Shown: positions 18,013-27,064, counted from the stretch's first letter. The stretch is DNA of 64,000 nt from Variovorax boronicumulans (GCF_029892485.1 NZ_JARXVG010000017.1:41959-105958), one strand, 5' to 3'. Translations and numbers: made by a program. Notes: a model not told the origin generated them from the letters alone.

Positions 18013-18753
18013 TCAGGCGCTCAGGAAACGGTAAAGATTGCGCAGCATGCCGGCGGTCGCACCCCAGACGAAGCGCTCGTCGGCGCCATCCTGGTAGGGC
18101 ATCGAATACCACTGCCGCTTCGTGCCGTCGGGCGCGGGCACGGTGTGGTGGCGGTGATTGGCCGGGTCCATCAGCCATGCGAGCGGCACCTCGAAGGCAT
18201 CGGCGACTTCGTAGGGATTGATGGTGAGTTCGAAGTCGGGCTGCACCAGCGCGACCACAGGCGTCACGATGAAGGATGTGACCGTCGTGTAGGTCGGCAG
18301 GTTGCCGAGCACCTCGATGTATTGCGCCGATAGGCCGACCTCTTCCCAGGCTTCGCGCAACGCGGCCGCTGCAAGGTTCGCGTCTTCGGGATCTACACGG
18401 CCGCCGGGAAACGCGACTTGGCCCGAATGGGTAGACAGGTGCGCGGTGCGCTCGGTCAGCAGCACGGTCGCGCCTTGCGGACGCTGCACGATCGGCACGA
18501 GCACCGCGGCCTGGGCGGGTGCGCGCTCGGTCATGCGCGGCTCGCGGCGCAGCTCGGGCGTCCAGGTCGGCGGCGCCTCGAAACGCGCCCTAAGGGCTTG
18601 TGCCGTCAACTGCGCGGCCGCCACTGCCGGCAGACCATCGTTCTTCACCGTGAAAGGCGCCTTGCGCGGATCGAACGGCGGCAGCGTGGACAGTGCCACG
18701 GCGTTGACGGGTTCGACGGAGGCGTCCTGCAGGGAAGTGGATGAGGTGGTCAA
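18013..18753 (-). CDS. Nudix hydrolase, CoA pyrophosphatase type (NudL-like)
   Basis: Hydrolyses CoA or acyl-CoA to phosphopantetheine derivatives and ADP by family. The Nudix box is GGRVDPEDANLAAAALREAW followed by EEVGL, and the preceding HSGQVAFPGG with LLTERTAHLSTH is the UPF0035/CoA signature. About 246 residues if the TTG at 18753 (MTTSSTSL) is used; GTG 18699 is an alternative, since no ATG precedes the conserved region and the frame further upstream runs into the rplS terminator. Same strand as, and 41 bases before, the CbiB-like gene. Confidence 0.85.
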   Translation of the reverse strand: MTTSSTSLQDASVEPVNAVALSTLPPFDPRKAPFTVKNDGLPAVAAAQLTAQALRARFEAPPTWTPELRREPRMTERAPAQAAVLVPIVQRPQGATVLLTERTAHLSTHSGQVAFPGGRVDPEDANLAAAALREAWEEVGLSAQYIEVLGNLPTYTTVTSFIVTPVVALVQPDFELTINPYEVADAFEVPLAWLMDPANHRHHTVPAPDGTKRQWYSMPYQDGADERFVWGATAGMLRNLYRFLSA

Positions 18754-18832
18754 GAGATGAAAAGTACCGGAGCCGGAAAGAAGAAGTAGAGCGGAAAAAC
18801 GAAAAGTTGTCTGCGAGCGGGAGCAAAAACGC

Positions 18833-18859
18833 AAAAAGCCGCCAGAGCGGCGGCTTTTT
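18833..18859 (-). terminator. rho-independent terminator of the rpsP-rimM-trmD-rplS operon
   Basis: Stem AAAAAGCCGCC (18833-18843) pairs with GGCGGCTTTTT (18849-18859), loop AGAGC, with a T run on the minus strand, 19 bases past the rplS stop. Confidence 0.9.
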
Positions 18860-18877
18860 GCACTGCAGGAAAACGGC

Positions 18878-19261
18878 TTACTTGGCGGCCGCTGCTGCTT
18901 GCGACTTGCCCGGCAGCTTTTCCTTGATGCGTGCCGAACGACCGCTGCGATCGCGCAGGTAGTACAGCTTGGCGCGGCGCACATCGCCACGACGCTTGAC
19001 TTCGATGCCGGCGATCAGTGGGCTGTAGGTCTGGAACGTACGCTCCACGCCTTCGCCGCTGGAGATCTTGCGCACGGTGAAGCCGCTGTTGAGGCCGCGA
19101 TTGCGCTTGGCGATCACGACGCCTTCGTAGGCCTGCACGCGCTTGCGGGTGCCTTCGACGACGCTCACGCTGACGATGACCGTGTCACCGGGCATGAAAT
19201 CGGGGATCTTCTTGCCGAGGCGGGCGATTTCTTCCTGCTCGAGGGTTTCGATGAGGTTCAT
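18878..19261 (-). CDS. rplS: 50S ribosomal protein L19
   Basis: 127 residues; L19 signature MPGDTVIVSVSVVEGTRKRV and RSGRSARIKEKL near the end. AGGAA stands 5 bases before ATG 19261. Last gene of the rpsP operon, followed by a strong terminator. The Ala/Lys tail QAAAAAK is ordinary for the order. Confidence 0.98.
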   Translation of the reverse strand: MNLIETLEQEEIARLGKKIPDFMPGDTVIVSVSVVEGTRKRVQAYEGVVIAKRNRGLNSGFTVRKISSGEGVERTFQTYSPLIAGIEVKRRGDVRRAKLYYLRDRSGRSARIKEKLPGKSQAAAAAK

Positions 19262-19373
19262 GATTTCCTGATATTCGATCGTGTCGGGCTACACAAAAGG
19301 CGCCGTTGGTATCTGTCACCCGGGGGTGGGCAGAAGGCCAGGCGCGGCCGGGCAGAGGATCGGGAGCCCGATA

Positions 19374-20120
19374 TTATAGCTTTTTTTTCAGCACCGTCTC
19401 ATCTGCCTTGTCCAAGCGGCCGGCAGCGCGGGCAGCGTCGATGAGGTCGGGGCGCCGGGCGGCCGTCATGGCCAGCCGCTGGTCGCGGCGCCAGCGCTCG
19501 ATCTGCGCATGGTGGCCCGAGAGCAGAGGCGCCGGAACGCCCTGCCCGTTCCACTGCTCGGGCCGGGTGTAGTGCGGGCAGTCGAGCAGGCCGTCGAGCG
19601 CGGGGTTGAAGCTGTCCTGCACATGGCTGGCCTCGTCGCCGAGCACCCCCGGCTGCAGCCGGGCCACGGCATCGAGCAGCGCCATGGCCGCGATCTCGCC
19701 CCCGGAGAGAACGAAATCGCCGAGGCTGATCTGATGGGTGACGCGCGCGTCGATGAAGCGCTGGTCAATGCCTTCGTAGCGGCCGCAGACCAGCACCGCG
19801 CCCTCGCTCGCCGACCACTTTTCGACCGCTTCGTGGCGCAGCGCCTCGCCGATGGGGGAAAACAGCACGACCGGGGCCTCCGCCCCGCGTGCGGCCAGCG
19901 CCGCATCGAGGCAGGCCGCCAGCGGCTCGGCCATCATCACCATGCCGGGGCCGCCGCCGAAGGGACGGTCGTCCACGCGCTTGTAGTTGCCCTGCGCGAA
20001 ATCGCGCGGATTCCAGAGCACGACCTCGACCTGTTTCGACTCGTAGGCACGGCGCGTCACGCCGCTGGCCATGAAGGGCGCGAACAGTTCGGGAAAGAGC
20101 GTGAGGACGTCGAAGCGCAT
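19374..20120 (-). CDS. trmD: tRNA (guanine-37-N1)-methyltransferase
   Basis: SPOUT-class methyltransferase making m1G37 in tRNAs reading CCN, CUN and CGG, preventing +1 frameshift. 248 residues: MRFDVLTLFPELF, DDRPFGGGPGMVM, VCGRYEGIDQRFID and the trefoil-knot segment SLGDFVLSGGEIAAM are all present. It follows rimM by 17 bases; 112 bases separate it from rplS, enough to hold an mRNA structure but no gene. Confidence 0.98.
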   Translation of the reverse strand: MRFDVLTLFPELFAPFMASGVTRRAYESKQVEVVLWNPRDFAQGNYKRVDDRPFGGGPGMVMMAEPLAACLDAALAARGAEAPVVLFSPIGEALRHEAVEKWSASEGAVLVCGRYEGIDQRFIDARVTHQISLGDFVLSGGEIAAMALLDAVARLQPGVLGDEASHVQDSFNPALDGLLDCPHYTRPEQWNGQGVPAPLLSGHHAQIERWRRDQRLAMTAARRPDLIDAARAAGRLDKADETVLKKKL

Positions 20121-20137
20121 GCGCGCAAGCCCCGGAG

Positions 20138-20692
20138 TCAGAACTCGGGTTGCCAGTCGACCGTGATGAGACGGCCGGCCAGATCGACCTTGTCGACGAA
20201 GACAGAGACGAAGGGCACCATGCGCTCGACGGTCTTGCCGTCTTCTTCGGCGGTGAGCACCAGCGTGGTCTGCGGGCCGGTGGCGAGCAGCTCTCGCACC
20301 GTACCGAGCGTCACGCCTTCGCGGTTGACGACCGACAGGCCGATCAGGTCCACCCAGTAGTACTCGTCGTCACCGGCCGTCGGAAAGCTCGAGCGCGGCA
20401 CGAACACGCGCGCGCCGCGCAGGGCCTCGGCCGCGTTGCGGTCGGGCACATCTTCAGACGAGGCGACGATGCAGTCGGAATGTTCTTTGGCTTCGCGGAT
20501 CGCGAGCCGGAAAGCGGCGTTCGCCGAGGCTCCGGGAGCCTGCAGGAACCAGCGCTTGGAAGAAAAAAGCGCCTCGGGCTGGGCGCTGTGGGGCAGGACC
20601 TTGAACCAGCCCTTGATGCCCCATGCATCGGCGATGCGTCCTACCTCGATCGCATCCGCCGGCAATTCGGCGGCTTCGAGTGCGGGCAACAT
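20138..20692 (-). CDS. rimM: ribosome maturation factor RimM
   Basis: Binds S19 and helps mature the 30S head. 184 residues: N-terminal RimM domain (IEVGRIADAWGIKGWFKV), C-terminal PRC barrel (DDEYYWVDLIGLSVVNREG). The N-terminal domain carries a ~30-residue insertion around HSDCIVASSEDVPD compared with the E. coli protein. 15 bases after rpsP. Confidence 0.97.
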   Translation of the reverse strand: MLPALEAAELPADAIEVGRIADAWGIKGWFKVLPHSAQPEALFSSKRWFLQAPGASANAAFRLAIREAKEHSDCIVASSEDVPDRNAAEALRGARVFVPRSSFPTAGDDEYYWVDLIGLSVVNREGVTLGTVRELLATGPQTTLVLTAEEDGKTVERMVPFVSVFVDKVDLAGRLITVDWQPEF

Positions 20693-20707
20693 CGCCGTGC
20701 TGACGGC

Positions 20708-20971
20708 TTAGGCTGCCGCCTTGGGGGCTGCAGCTGCAGCTTGCTTGATCAGGCGCAGGACCGTGGGCGAGGCTTGGGCGCCAACGCTCTTCCAGTAGGT
20801 CAGGCGATCCTGGGCAATGCGGATGCTTTCTTCGTTTTCCTTGGCGGTCGGGTTGTAGAAACCCAGGCGCTCGATGAAGCGGCCATCGCGGCGAACGCGC
20901 TTGTCCGACACGACGATGTTGAAGAACGGACGGCCTTTGGAGCCGCCGCGGGAGAGTCGAATGACGACCAT
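20708..20971 (-). CDS. rpsP: 30S ribosomal protein S16
   Basis: 87 residues beginning MVVIRLSRGGSKGRPFFNIV with RLGFYNP in the middle, diagnostic of S16. First gene of the operon rpsP-rimM-trmD-rplS, the standard proteobacterial order. AGGATAAATC precedes the ATG. Confidence 0.98.
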   Translation of the reverse strand: MVVIRLSRGGSKGRPFFNIVVSDKRVRRDGRFIERLGFYNPTAKENEESIRIAQDRLTYWKSVGAQASPTVLRLIKQAAAAAPKAAA

Positions 20972-21091
20972 GATTTATCCTTGGGTGGTCAGCGAGCCAG
21001 TTGGATGAGAAAGAGGCCCGCTCACAATGTTCTTCCAGCGTCGAGACACGCGACATGGCCACCCGGCCAGCGACACGCTGAAAAGCCTGCG

Positions 21092-21120
21092 ATTATAGCC
21101 CGCTGCGCGTTTTCTCCGAA
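21092..21120 (-). promoter_or_regulatory. promoter of the rpsP operon
   Basis: On the minus strand a perfect TATAAT (21097-21092) in GGGCTATAATCG, with TTCGGA (21120-21115) 17 bases upstream as a -35 candidate. The rpsT promoter at 37792-37821 has the same TTCGGA and TATAAT pair, which supports it. The leader to rpsP would be about 115 bases. Confidence 0.7.
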
Positions 21121-21151
21121 TTTTCGGCCCTGAGCCGTCTCTTTTTCACCC

Positions 21152-21676
21152 ATGACCCTCTCCATCCGCCCCAGCTGCGACGACGACGTCGCAGCCATCA
21201 CGGCCATCTATGCCCACCACGTGCTGCACGGCACGGGCACCTTCGAGACCGAGGCGCCGTCCGCCGCCGACATGGCCGCGCGCCGTGCCGACGTGCTCGG
21301 CAAGAACCTGCCCTACCTGGTCGCCGAGGAAGATGGCCAGGTGCTGGGTTTTGCCTACTGCAACTGGTTCAAGCCGCGTCCGGCCTACCGCTTTTCGGCC
21401 GAAGACTCGATCTACATGGCGGAGTCAGCGCGCGGCAAGGGTCTGGGTGCCAAGCTGCTGGCGGCGCTCTCGGAGGCCGCGGAAGCCGTCGGCGTCCGCA
21501 AGCTGATCGCGGTGATCGGCGACTCGGCCAACGCCGGTTCCGTCGGCGTGCACCGCAGCCAGGGCTTCACCCACGTGGGCGTGCTGAAGGACTGCGGCTG
21601 GAAGTTCGGCGAATGGCGCGACGTGGTCCTGATGGAAAAGGTGCTCGGCGAAGGCAGCACGACAAACCCTGAATGA
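21152..21676 (+). CDS. GNAT N-acetyltransferase, phosphinothricin/methionine-sulfone acetyltransferase type
   Basis: 174 residues; acetyl-CoA-dependent N-acetyltransferase. Seen: TLSIRPSCDDDVAAITAIYA, HGTGTFETEAPS, FKPRPAYRFSAEDSIYM and the acetyl-CoA loop ARGKGLGAKLL, all typical of the PAT/MddA group that acetylates methionine sulfone, sulfoximine or phosphinothricin. Its last bases overlap the next gene as ATGA. Confidence 0.85.
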   Translation: MTLSIRPSCDDDVAAITAIYAHHVLHGTGTFETEAPSAADMAARRADVLGKNLPYLVAEEDGQVLGFAYCNWFKPRPAYRFSAEDSIYMAESARGKGLGAKLLAALSEAAEAVGVRKLIAVIGDSANAGSVGVHRSQGFTHVGVLKDCGWKFGEWRDVVLMEKVLGEGSTTNPE

Positions 21677-22119
21677 AAAACAAAACTACCGCAGCCTGGC
21701 TTTCTTTTCTCGGCGGTCCTCTAGGGCTGCACCGCTTCTACCTGCGCGGCATGGGCGACTTGCTGGGCTGGCTGCTGCCCATTCCGACGGCACTGGGCAT
21801 CTACGGCATCGAGCGCGTGCGCATGTACGGCGTGGACGACGGCATGAGCTGGGCGCTGATTCCGCTGCTGGGTTTCACCATCGCCGGCTGTGCGCTGACG
21901 GCGATCGTCTACGGCCTGATGTCACCCGAAAAGTGGAATGCCCGCTTCAACACCAACGCCCCGGAAGACGCCGCCCCGGGCCAGACGAACTGGTTCACGA
22001 TCGGTGCCGTGGTGTTGTCGCTCTTCTTCGGCAGCACGATCCTGATGGCCAGCATCGTGTTCAGCTTCCAGCGCTACTTCGAACACCAGATCGAAGAAGG
22101 CCGGAAGATTTCGCAATAG
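21673..22119 (+). CDS. TM2-domain-like small membrane protein
   Basis: 148 residues. The N-terminus KTTAAWLSFLGGPLGLHRFY is TM2-like (G-x-x-G-x-H-x-F-Y turn between two helices). At least three further hydrophobic segments follow (LGWLLPIPTALGIYGI; WALIPLLGFTIAGCALTAIV; FTIGAVVLSLFFGSTILMAS). Function unknown; TM2 proteins occur widely. Coupled by ATGA to the acetyltransferase; convergent with pit, 3 bases between stops. Confidence 0.75.
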   Translation: MKNKTTAAWLSFLGGPLGLHRFYLRGMGDLLGWLLPIPTALGIYGIERVRMYGVDDGMSWALIPLLGFTIAGCALTAIVYGLMSPEKWNARFNTNAPEDAAPGQTNWFTIGAVVLSLFFGSTILMASIVFSFQRYFEHQIEEGRKISQ

Positions 22120-22122
22120 CCG

Positions 22123-23133
22123 TCAGAACAGCTGCATGCTGAGCCAGTAGGCGATCGCGGCCACGAAGGCCGACGCCGGGATCGTGAAGATCCACGCCCA
22201 CACGATGTTTCCCGCCACGCCCCATCGCACTGCGCTCGCGCGCTGCGTGGAGCCCACGCCGACGATGGCGCCCGTGATGGTGTGGGTGGTCGACACCGGG
22301 ATGCCCAGCGCCGTCGCCAGGAACAGCGTCAGCGCGCCGCCGGTCTCGGCGCAGAAGCCGCCCACGGGCTTCAACTTGGTGATCTTCTGGCCCATCGTCT
22401 TCACGATGCGCCAGCCGCCGAACATGGTGCCCAGCGCGATCGCGGTGTAGCAGCTCACGATGACCCAGGTGGGCGGCGCCGCATCGCCGGCCGAGGCGTA
22501 GCCGGTGGCGATCAGCAGCATCCAGATGATGCCGATGGTTTTCTGCGCGTCGTTGCCGCCGTGGCCCAGGCTGTAGGCGCCGGCAGACACCAGTTGCAGC
22601 CGCCTGAACCAGCGGTCCACCCGCGAAGGCGTGGCACGCCGGAAGCCCCAGGCCACCGCGATCATCATCATCGAGCCCAGCAGGAAGCCCAGGAGCGGCG
22701 ACACGAAGATGAACGCCACCGTCTTCCAGATGCCCGAGGCCACCAGGCCGGTGGTGCCGGTCTTCGCGATCACCGCGCCCACGATGCCCCCGATCAGCGC
22801 GTGCGACGAACTGCTCGGAATGCCGTAGTACCAGGTCACCAGGTTCCAGCTGATGGCACCGATGAGCGCGCCGAACACCACATGCACGTCGACCACTCCT
22901 GGCTGCGCAATGCCCTTGCCCACCGTGGCCGCCACGCTCAGATGAAAGATGAAGATCGCGATCAGGTTGAAGAAGGCCGCGAACACCACGGCCTGTCCCG
23001 GCTTGAGAACCCCGGTGGAAACCACCGTCGCGATCGAATTGGCCGCGTCGTGAAACCCGTTCATGAAGTCGAACAGGATCGCAAGCACGACCAGCACTAT
23101 CACCACCCAGAGGGCGACCTGAACCGTTGCCAT
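22123..23133 (-). CDS. pit: low-affinity inorganic phosphate transporter (PiT family)
   Basis: 336-residue proton- or metal-phosphate symporter. PiT signatures: FDFMNGFHDAANSIATVVST near the N-terminus and GGNDAQKTIGI mid-protein, plus the inverted repeat HTITGAIVGVGSTQR. About ten hydrophobic segments. It starts 14 bases after the DUF47 gene; the two form the common regulator-transporter pair. Confidence 0.95.
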   Translation of the reverse strand: MATVQVALWVVIVLVVLAILFDFMNGFHDAANSIATVVSTGVLKPGQAVVFAAFFNLIAIFIFHLSVAATVGKGIAQPGVVDVHVVFGALIGAISWNLVTWYYGIPSSSSHALIGGIVGAVIAKTGTTGLVASGIWKTVAFIFVSPLLGFLLGSMMMIAVAWGFRRATPSRVDRWFRRLQLVSAGAYSLGHGGNDAQKTIGIIWMLLIATGYASAGDAAPPTWVIVSCYTAIALGTMFGGWRIVKTMGQKITKLKPVGGFCAETGGALTLFLATALGIPVSTTHTITGAIVGVGSTQRASAVRWGVAGNIVWAWIFTIPASAFVAAIAYWLSMQLF

Positions 23134-23147
23134 CCGTCGCTACCCGC

Positions 23148-23792
23148 TCAGGAATTCTCGAGGACGATGCCCTCGATCACGTTGGCCACGTCCTCGCACT
23201 TGTCGGTGATCGTCTCTAGCAATTCGTAGATCGCCTTGAGCTTGATCACCTCGCGCACGTCGGGCTCTTCGCGGAACAGCTTGCTCATGGCGCTGCGCAT
23301 CACGCGGTCGGCATCCGATTCGAGGCGGTCGATTTCCTCGCAGGTCTTGAGCACTGCCTCGGCCACGGCCGGGTCGGCGATCTTGCCGAGGAACTTGACG
23401 GCGTCCTTCAGGCGGTCGCAGCACTTCACGCTCAGGGCCGTCAGGCGCACGATCTCGTCGGTCATGTGGCGCACGTCGTACAGCGCCATGGTCTCGGCCG
23501 AGTCCTGGATCAAGTCGGCCACGTCGTCCATCGTGTTGATGAGCTTGTGGATCTGCTCGCGGTCGATGGGCGTAATGAAGGTCTTGTGGATCAGCCGGTT
23601 GACGTCGTGCGTCACGCGGTCGGCAGCGCGCTCGGCGTTGTCGACGTCGCGGTTGTACTGCTCACGCAGGTGCACGTCGTTGTAGTTGGCGACCAGTTGC
23701 TCGAAAGCCCTCGCCGCCTCCACGATGCGCTCGGCGTGCTGGTTGAACATCTCGAAGAAATTGCCCTCGCGGGGCAGCAGCTTGCCGAACAT
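23148..23792 (-). CDS. DUF47-family PhoU-like protein, partner of the Pit transporter
   Basis: About 214 residues, all helical, PhoU-like three-helix repeats: MFGKLLPREGNFFEMF at the start and RLESDADRVMRSAM and LETITDKCEDVANVIEGI in the second half, with E/D-x3-D metal-binding clusters. ATG 23792 has AGGAG 5 bases upstream. DUF47 proteins next to pit genes modulate phosphate uptake; this context is the standard one. Confidence 0.93.
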   Translation of the reverse strand: MFGKLLPREGNFFEMFNQHAERIVEAARAFEQLVANYNDVHLREQYNRDVDNAERAADRVTHDVNRLIHKTFITPIDREQIHKLINTMDDVADLIQDSAETMALYDVRHMTDEIVRLTALSVKCCDRLKDAVKFLGKIADPAVAEAVLKTCEEIDRLESDADRVMRSAMSKLFREEPDVREVIKLKAIYELLETITDKCEDVANVIEGIVLENS

Positions 23793-23933
23793 GGAAACTC
23801 CTGGGGTGCGCCAACCACAACGGGATGACGCCTTCATGAAAAACCGGCGAAGTTTAACGGGAGCGACGACCGTGTCCGGGTCGGCCCGCTTTTCGGCCCC
23901 CCCGAACTGAACCGCAAACCAGCCCGGCCCTCT

Positions 23934-24593
23934 TCAGACGATGCGCTTGACCACCTGGCCCGTAACGCGTGCCAGCGCCGCGCGCGGCACCTTGTCGGGC
24001 GCGATCTCGGCGAGCGGCTTCAGCACGAAGGCGCGCTCGCGCATGCGGGGATGCGGCAGGGTCAGCGTGGGCGTGTCGATCACCGAGTTGCCGTGCATCA
24101 GCAGGTCGAGATCGAGCGTGCGAGGCGCGTTGGGGAACGGCCTTTCGCGGCCGGCCTGCGTTTCCAGGCGCTGCAACGCCACGAGGAACTGTTCGGCATC
24201 CAGGCCGGTGCGCACGGCCACCACGGCGTTGACGAAATCGGGGCCTTCGGCATCCACAGGCTCGCTGCGGTAGAGCGACGAACGGGCGGTCACCGTGGTG
24301 CGCTGCAGCGCGCCGATGGCGGCCATGGCGGCCTTCACGGAGGCCTCGGCATCGCCCAGGTTGGCGCCGATGGCAACGAAGGCCTGCACGGTCGGGTAGT
24401 CCTCGCGCGGGCCGCGGGGGCGGCTCGTGGGGGCACGGGCGGGCGCGCGGCGCGCGGGAGGGCCGCCGGGTGGACCCTTCCGGGCGCCGGGCGGCTGGGG
24501 CCTGGCACCGCCCGCGCGCGGCGGAGCGGCCTTGGCCTTGTCAGTGGTCCTGGGGGGCTTCTTGCCGTCCTTCGGCTGGTCGGACGTGCTCAT
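23934..24593 (-). CDS. folK: 2-amino-4-hydroxy-6-hydroxymethyldihydropteridine pyrophosphokinase
   Basis: Folate synthesis: transfers pyrophosphate from ATP to hydroxymethyl-dihydropterin. 219 residues, with the HPPK core from about residue 68: VQAFVAIGANLGD, SSLYRSEPVD, DFVNAVVAV, then RTLDLDLLMHG and LPHPRMRERAFVLKPL (metal and ATP site). The first ~65 residues are a low-complexity Lys/Pro/Ala/Arg/Gly extension, absent from typical 160-residue HPPK. ATG overlaps the pcnB stop as ATGA. Confidence 0.95.
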   Translation of the reverse strand: MSTSDQPKDGKKPPRTTDKAKAAPPRAGGARPQPPGARKGPPGGPPARRAPARAPTSRPRGPREDYPTVQAFVAIGANLGDAEASVKAAMAAIGALQRTTVTARSSLYRSEPVDAEGPDFVNAVVAVRTGLDAEQFLVALQRLETQAGRERPFPNAPRTLDLDLLMHGNSVIDTPTLTLPHPRMRERAFVLKPLAEIAPDKVPRAALARVTGQVVKRIV

Positions 24594-26227
24594 GCGCCCT
24601 CGGCGTTTCCGCCGCCCTCACCGCCACCTCCGGTGCGGGGCTTCCGGCGGCGCCGGCGCTTGCGCGCTGCGGGCGCCTCGCCATCGGGCGGCACGGCGCC
24701 GGACTCGACTTCGACTTCTTCGTCCTGTTCCGAATCGTGGGCCTGCTGGGCCGGGGCCTCACCCTGGCGCTGCCGGCCGGCCGACTCGCCGCGGGGCTTG
24801 GGCGGTGGTGGCGTCTCGCGCACACGCACGCGCTGGCGGGTCTTCTGCTCGTCGCGCACCTGCTCCAGCAGGTCTTGCCGGCGCACATCGTCGGCGGTGC
24901 TGAATTCCTGCCACCACTCGGCAATCGCCTCGCCGACCTCGCCCACGTCGGCGCGCAGGCGCATGAAGTCGAAGGCTGCGCGAAAGCGCGCCTGCTCGAC
25001 CAGGCTGTAGGGCGTGGAGCCGGTGCGCTTGTCGAAGCGCGGCTGCATCATCCAGATCTCGCGCATGTCGGCGGCCAGCTTGCCTCGGCCCGAGACGTCG
25101 CCGATGCGCGAAGTGAACACGTCGTCGATCGCATCCTGCAGCGCCGGGAACGGCGGCTGCGGGCGCTGGCCATGGCCGCCTTCCTGGCGCTGTGCCCAAC
25201 CATCGCGCACGTCGGCCCACAGCACGCAGGCCAGCAGGAAGCTGGGCGCCACCGGCTTGCCTTCGCCGACGCGGCGGTCGGTGTCCTGCAGGGCGGCTTT
25301 CACGAACGGCTGGTCGGCGCGCTCGACCACCACGTCCAGCAGCGGATAGATGCCGGTGGCGAGCCCCAGCTTGCGCAACTGCGCGATCGTGGCGATCGCG
25401 TGGCCGGTCTGCAGCAGCTTGAGCATCTCGTCGAACATGCGGCTTTGCGGCACGTCGGCCAGCAGCTTGCTCGACTCGATCAGCGGCGCGGCGGTCTTGG
25501 CTTCCATCTTGAAGCCCAGCGCCGCGAGCTTGGCCGAGAAGCGGATCGCGCGAATGATGCGCACCGGGTCTTCGCGGTAGCGCGTGACCGGGTCGCCGAT
25601 CATGCGCAGCGTGAGCTTCTGGGCGTCCTTGATGCCGTTGTGATAGTCGACCACCACCTGGTTGGCCGGGTCGTAGTACATGGCGTTGACGGTGAAGTCG
25701 CGGCGCGCCGCGTCTTCTTCCTGCGGGCCCCAGACGTTGTCGCGCAGCACCCGGCCGCTGGCGTCCACCGCGTGCTTCATGCTCGCGAGCTCGCCCTTGC
25801 TGGTGCGCTCGTTGCCGGTGACCTGCTCGGCGGCGGCGCTGTCCATGGAGGCGCGGAAGGTCGAGACCTCGATCACCTCGTGCTCGCGACCCCGGCCGTA
25901 CACCACGTGCACGATGCGAAAGCGCCGGCCGATGATGAAGGCGCGGCGGAACAGCGACTTGACCTGCTCGGGCGTGGCGTTGGTGGCCACGTCGAAGTCC
26001 TTGGGGCGCAGGCCCAGCAGCAGGTCGCGCACCGCGCCACCCACCACGTAGGCCTCGTATCCCGCCTGCTGGAGCGTGGTGACCACGTTCTTCGCGCGTT
26101 CGTCGACCAGGGCCGGATCGATCTTGTGAACCGCTGCCGGCACCTCCTGGCGCTTGCCGAAGCGGCTCTTGCCCTGTGCGCTGCCGGCGGATTTGCCCAG
26201 CAGTTTGTCGATGAATGTCTTGATCAT
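24590..26227 (-). CDS. pcnB: poly(A) polymerase I
   Basis: Adds 3' poly(A) tails that promote RNA decay. 545 residues, nucleotidyltransferase superfamily: YVVGGAVRDLLLGLRPKDFD holds the G-G and D-x-D catalytic pair, then RRFRIVHV and RDFTVNAMYYD, the class II signature, and RIIRAIRFSAKL. The C-terminal ~90 residues are charged and Arg-rich (RKRRRRRKPRTGGGGEGGG), as in PcnB rather than CCA-adding enzymes. Follows hda by 18 bases. Confidence 0.93.
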   Translation of the reverse strand: MIKTFIDKLLGKSAGSAQGKSRFGKRQEVPAAVHKIDPALVDERAKNVVTTLQQAGYEAYVVGGAVRDLLLGLRPKDFDVATNATPEQVKSLFRRAFIIGRRFRIVHVVYGRGREHEVIEVSTFRASMDSAAAEQVTGNERTSKGELASMKHAVDASGRVLRDNVWGPQEEDAARRDFTVNAMYYDPANQVVVDYHNGIKDAQKLTLRMIGDPVTRYREDPVRIIRAIRFSAKLAALGFKMEAKTAAPLIESSKLLADVPQSRMFDEMLKLLQTGHAIATIAQLRKLGLATGIYPLLDVVVERADQPFVKAALQDTDRRVGEGKPVAPSFLLACVLWADVRDGWAQRQEGGHGQRPQPPFPALQDAIDDVFTSRIGDVSGRGKLAADMREIWMMQPRFDKRTGSTPYSLVEQARFRAAFDFMRLRADVGEVGEAIAEWWQEFSTADDVRRQDLLEQVRDEQKTRQRVRVRETPPPPKPRGESAGRQRQGEAPAQQAHDSEQDEEVEVESGAVPPDGEAPAARKRRRRRKPRTGGGGEGGGNAEGA

Positions 26228-26245
26228 TGGTTGTGAAAGCTCTTC

Positions 26246-26932
26246 TTATTGGTTTTCGAGCATGGATCGGATCAACGGGATGGTGATCGCGCGTTGTGTC
26301 TGGAGGGCGTAGCCGTCGAGCTGGGTGAGCAGCTCCATCAGGCTGCCGAGGTCGCGGCTGAAGCGGTGCAGCATGAAATCGAGCACGTCGTCGGACAGCA
26401 TCACGCCGCGCGCATCGGCGGCCTGGCGCAGCACCGCGCGGCGTTCGGTCTCGCTGAGCACGTGCAGGTGGAACACGTGGCCCCAGCCCAGGCGGGTGCG
26501 CAGGTCTTCGCGCAGCGGCAGGTCGGCCGGCGGCAAGGCGCCGGCAGCGACCACGCCGCGCTGCAGGGTCTGGGCATTGACGAACCAGTTGAAGGCCGCG
26601 TGCTGTTGCACGGCGGTGTAGAGGTGAACGTCGTCGAGCAGCACGGCGCCCCAGCGCTCGTCGAACTCGGGCGGTTCGAGCAGGCCGGCATGCAGCCAGC
26701 CCACGCTGGCGCCCTGCTCGCGCAGTGCGACGCGCACCGATTCGAGCAGATGGGTCTTGCCACTGCCGCCTTCGCCCCAGAGATAGGTAGGCACCGGCGA
26801 GTGCAGCGCAGGGCTGCCGGCGCTGCCCACCCACACTTGCAGGTGGCGCAGCGCCGCCTCGTTGGGGCCGGCAAAAAAGGCGTCGAAGCTGGGGCCCGTC
26901 GCAATGCCGATATCGAGCGCGAGCTGTTTCAT
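26246..26932 (-). CDS. hda: DnaA regulatory inactivator Hda
   Basis: Promotes DnaA-ATP hydrolysis with the DNA clamp. About 228 residues: starts MKQLALDIGI (the QLxLxx clamp-binding motif at the N-terminus), AAA+ domain with Walker A GEGGSGKTHLL, Walker B VLLDDVHLY, sensor and Arg finger LREDLRTRLGWG. An upstream in-frame ATG at 26947 (MNLPG) is possible; the clamp motif near the end makes MKQL the better start. The long frame continuing upstream to 28141 is antisense to purM and is not coding. Confidence 0.93.
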   Translation of the reverse strand: MKQLALDIGIATGPSFDAFFAGPNEAALRHLQVWVGSAGSPALHSPVPTYLWGEGGSGKTHLLESVRVALREQGASVGWLHAGLLEPPEFDERWGAVLLDDVHLYTAVQQHAAFNWFVNAQTLQRGVVAAGALPPADLPLREDLRTRLGWGHVFHLHVLSETERRAVLRQAADARGVMLSDDVLDFMLHRFSRDLGSLMELLTQLDGYALQTQRAITIPLIRSMLENQ

Positions 26933-27064
26933 CCCGGGAAGGTTCATGGAGGGGGCCGCTGGGGCCCTTAAAATCAACAGGAATTCTATCGGCCCGGCCG
27001 CTCCGGTTGCCGGCGCCTCCACCACCCCGCCTCTTGTGGGCCTCTTGTTCGCTTTCGCACACCC

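Noticed and set aside
24470..26236. 588-codon plus-strand frame over pcnB
   Set aside because: Antisense of a gene with full nucleotidyltransferase motifs; composition typical of a shadow.
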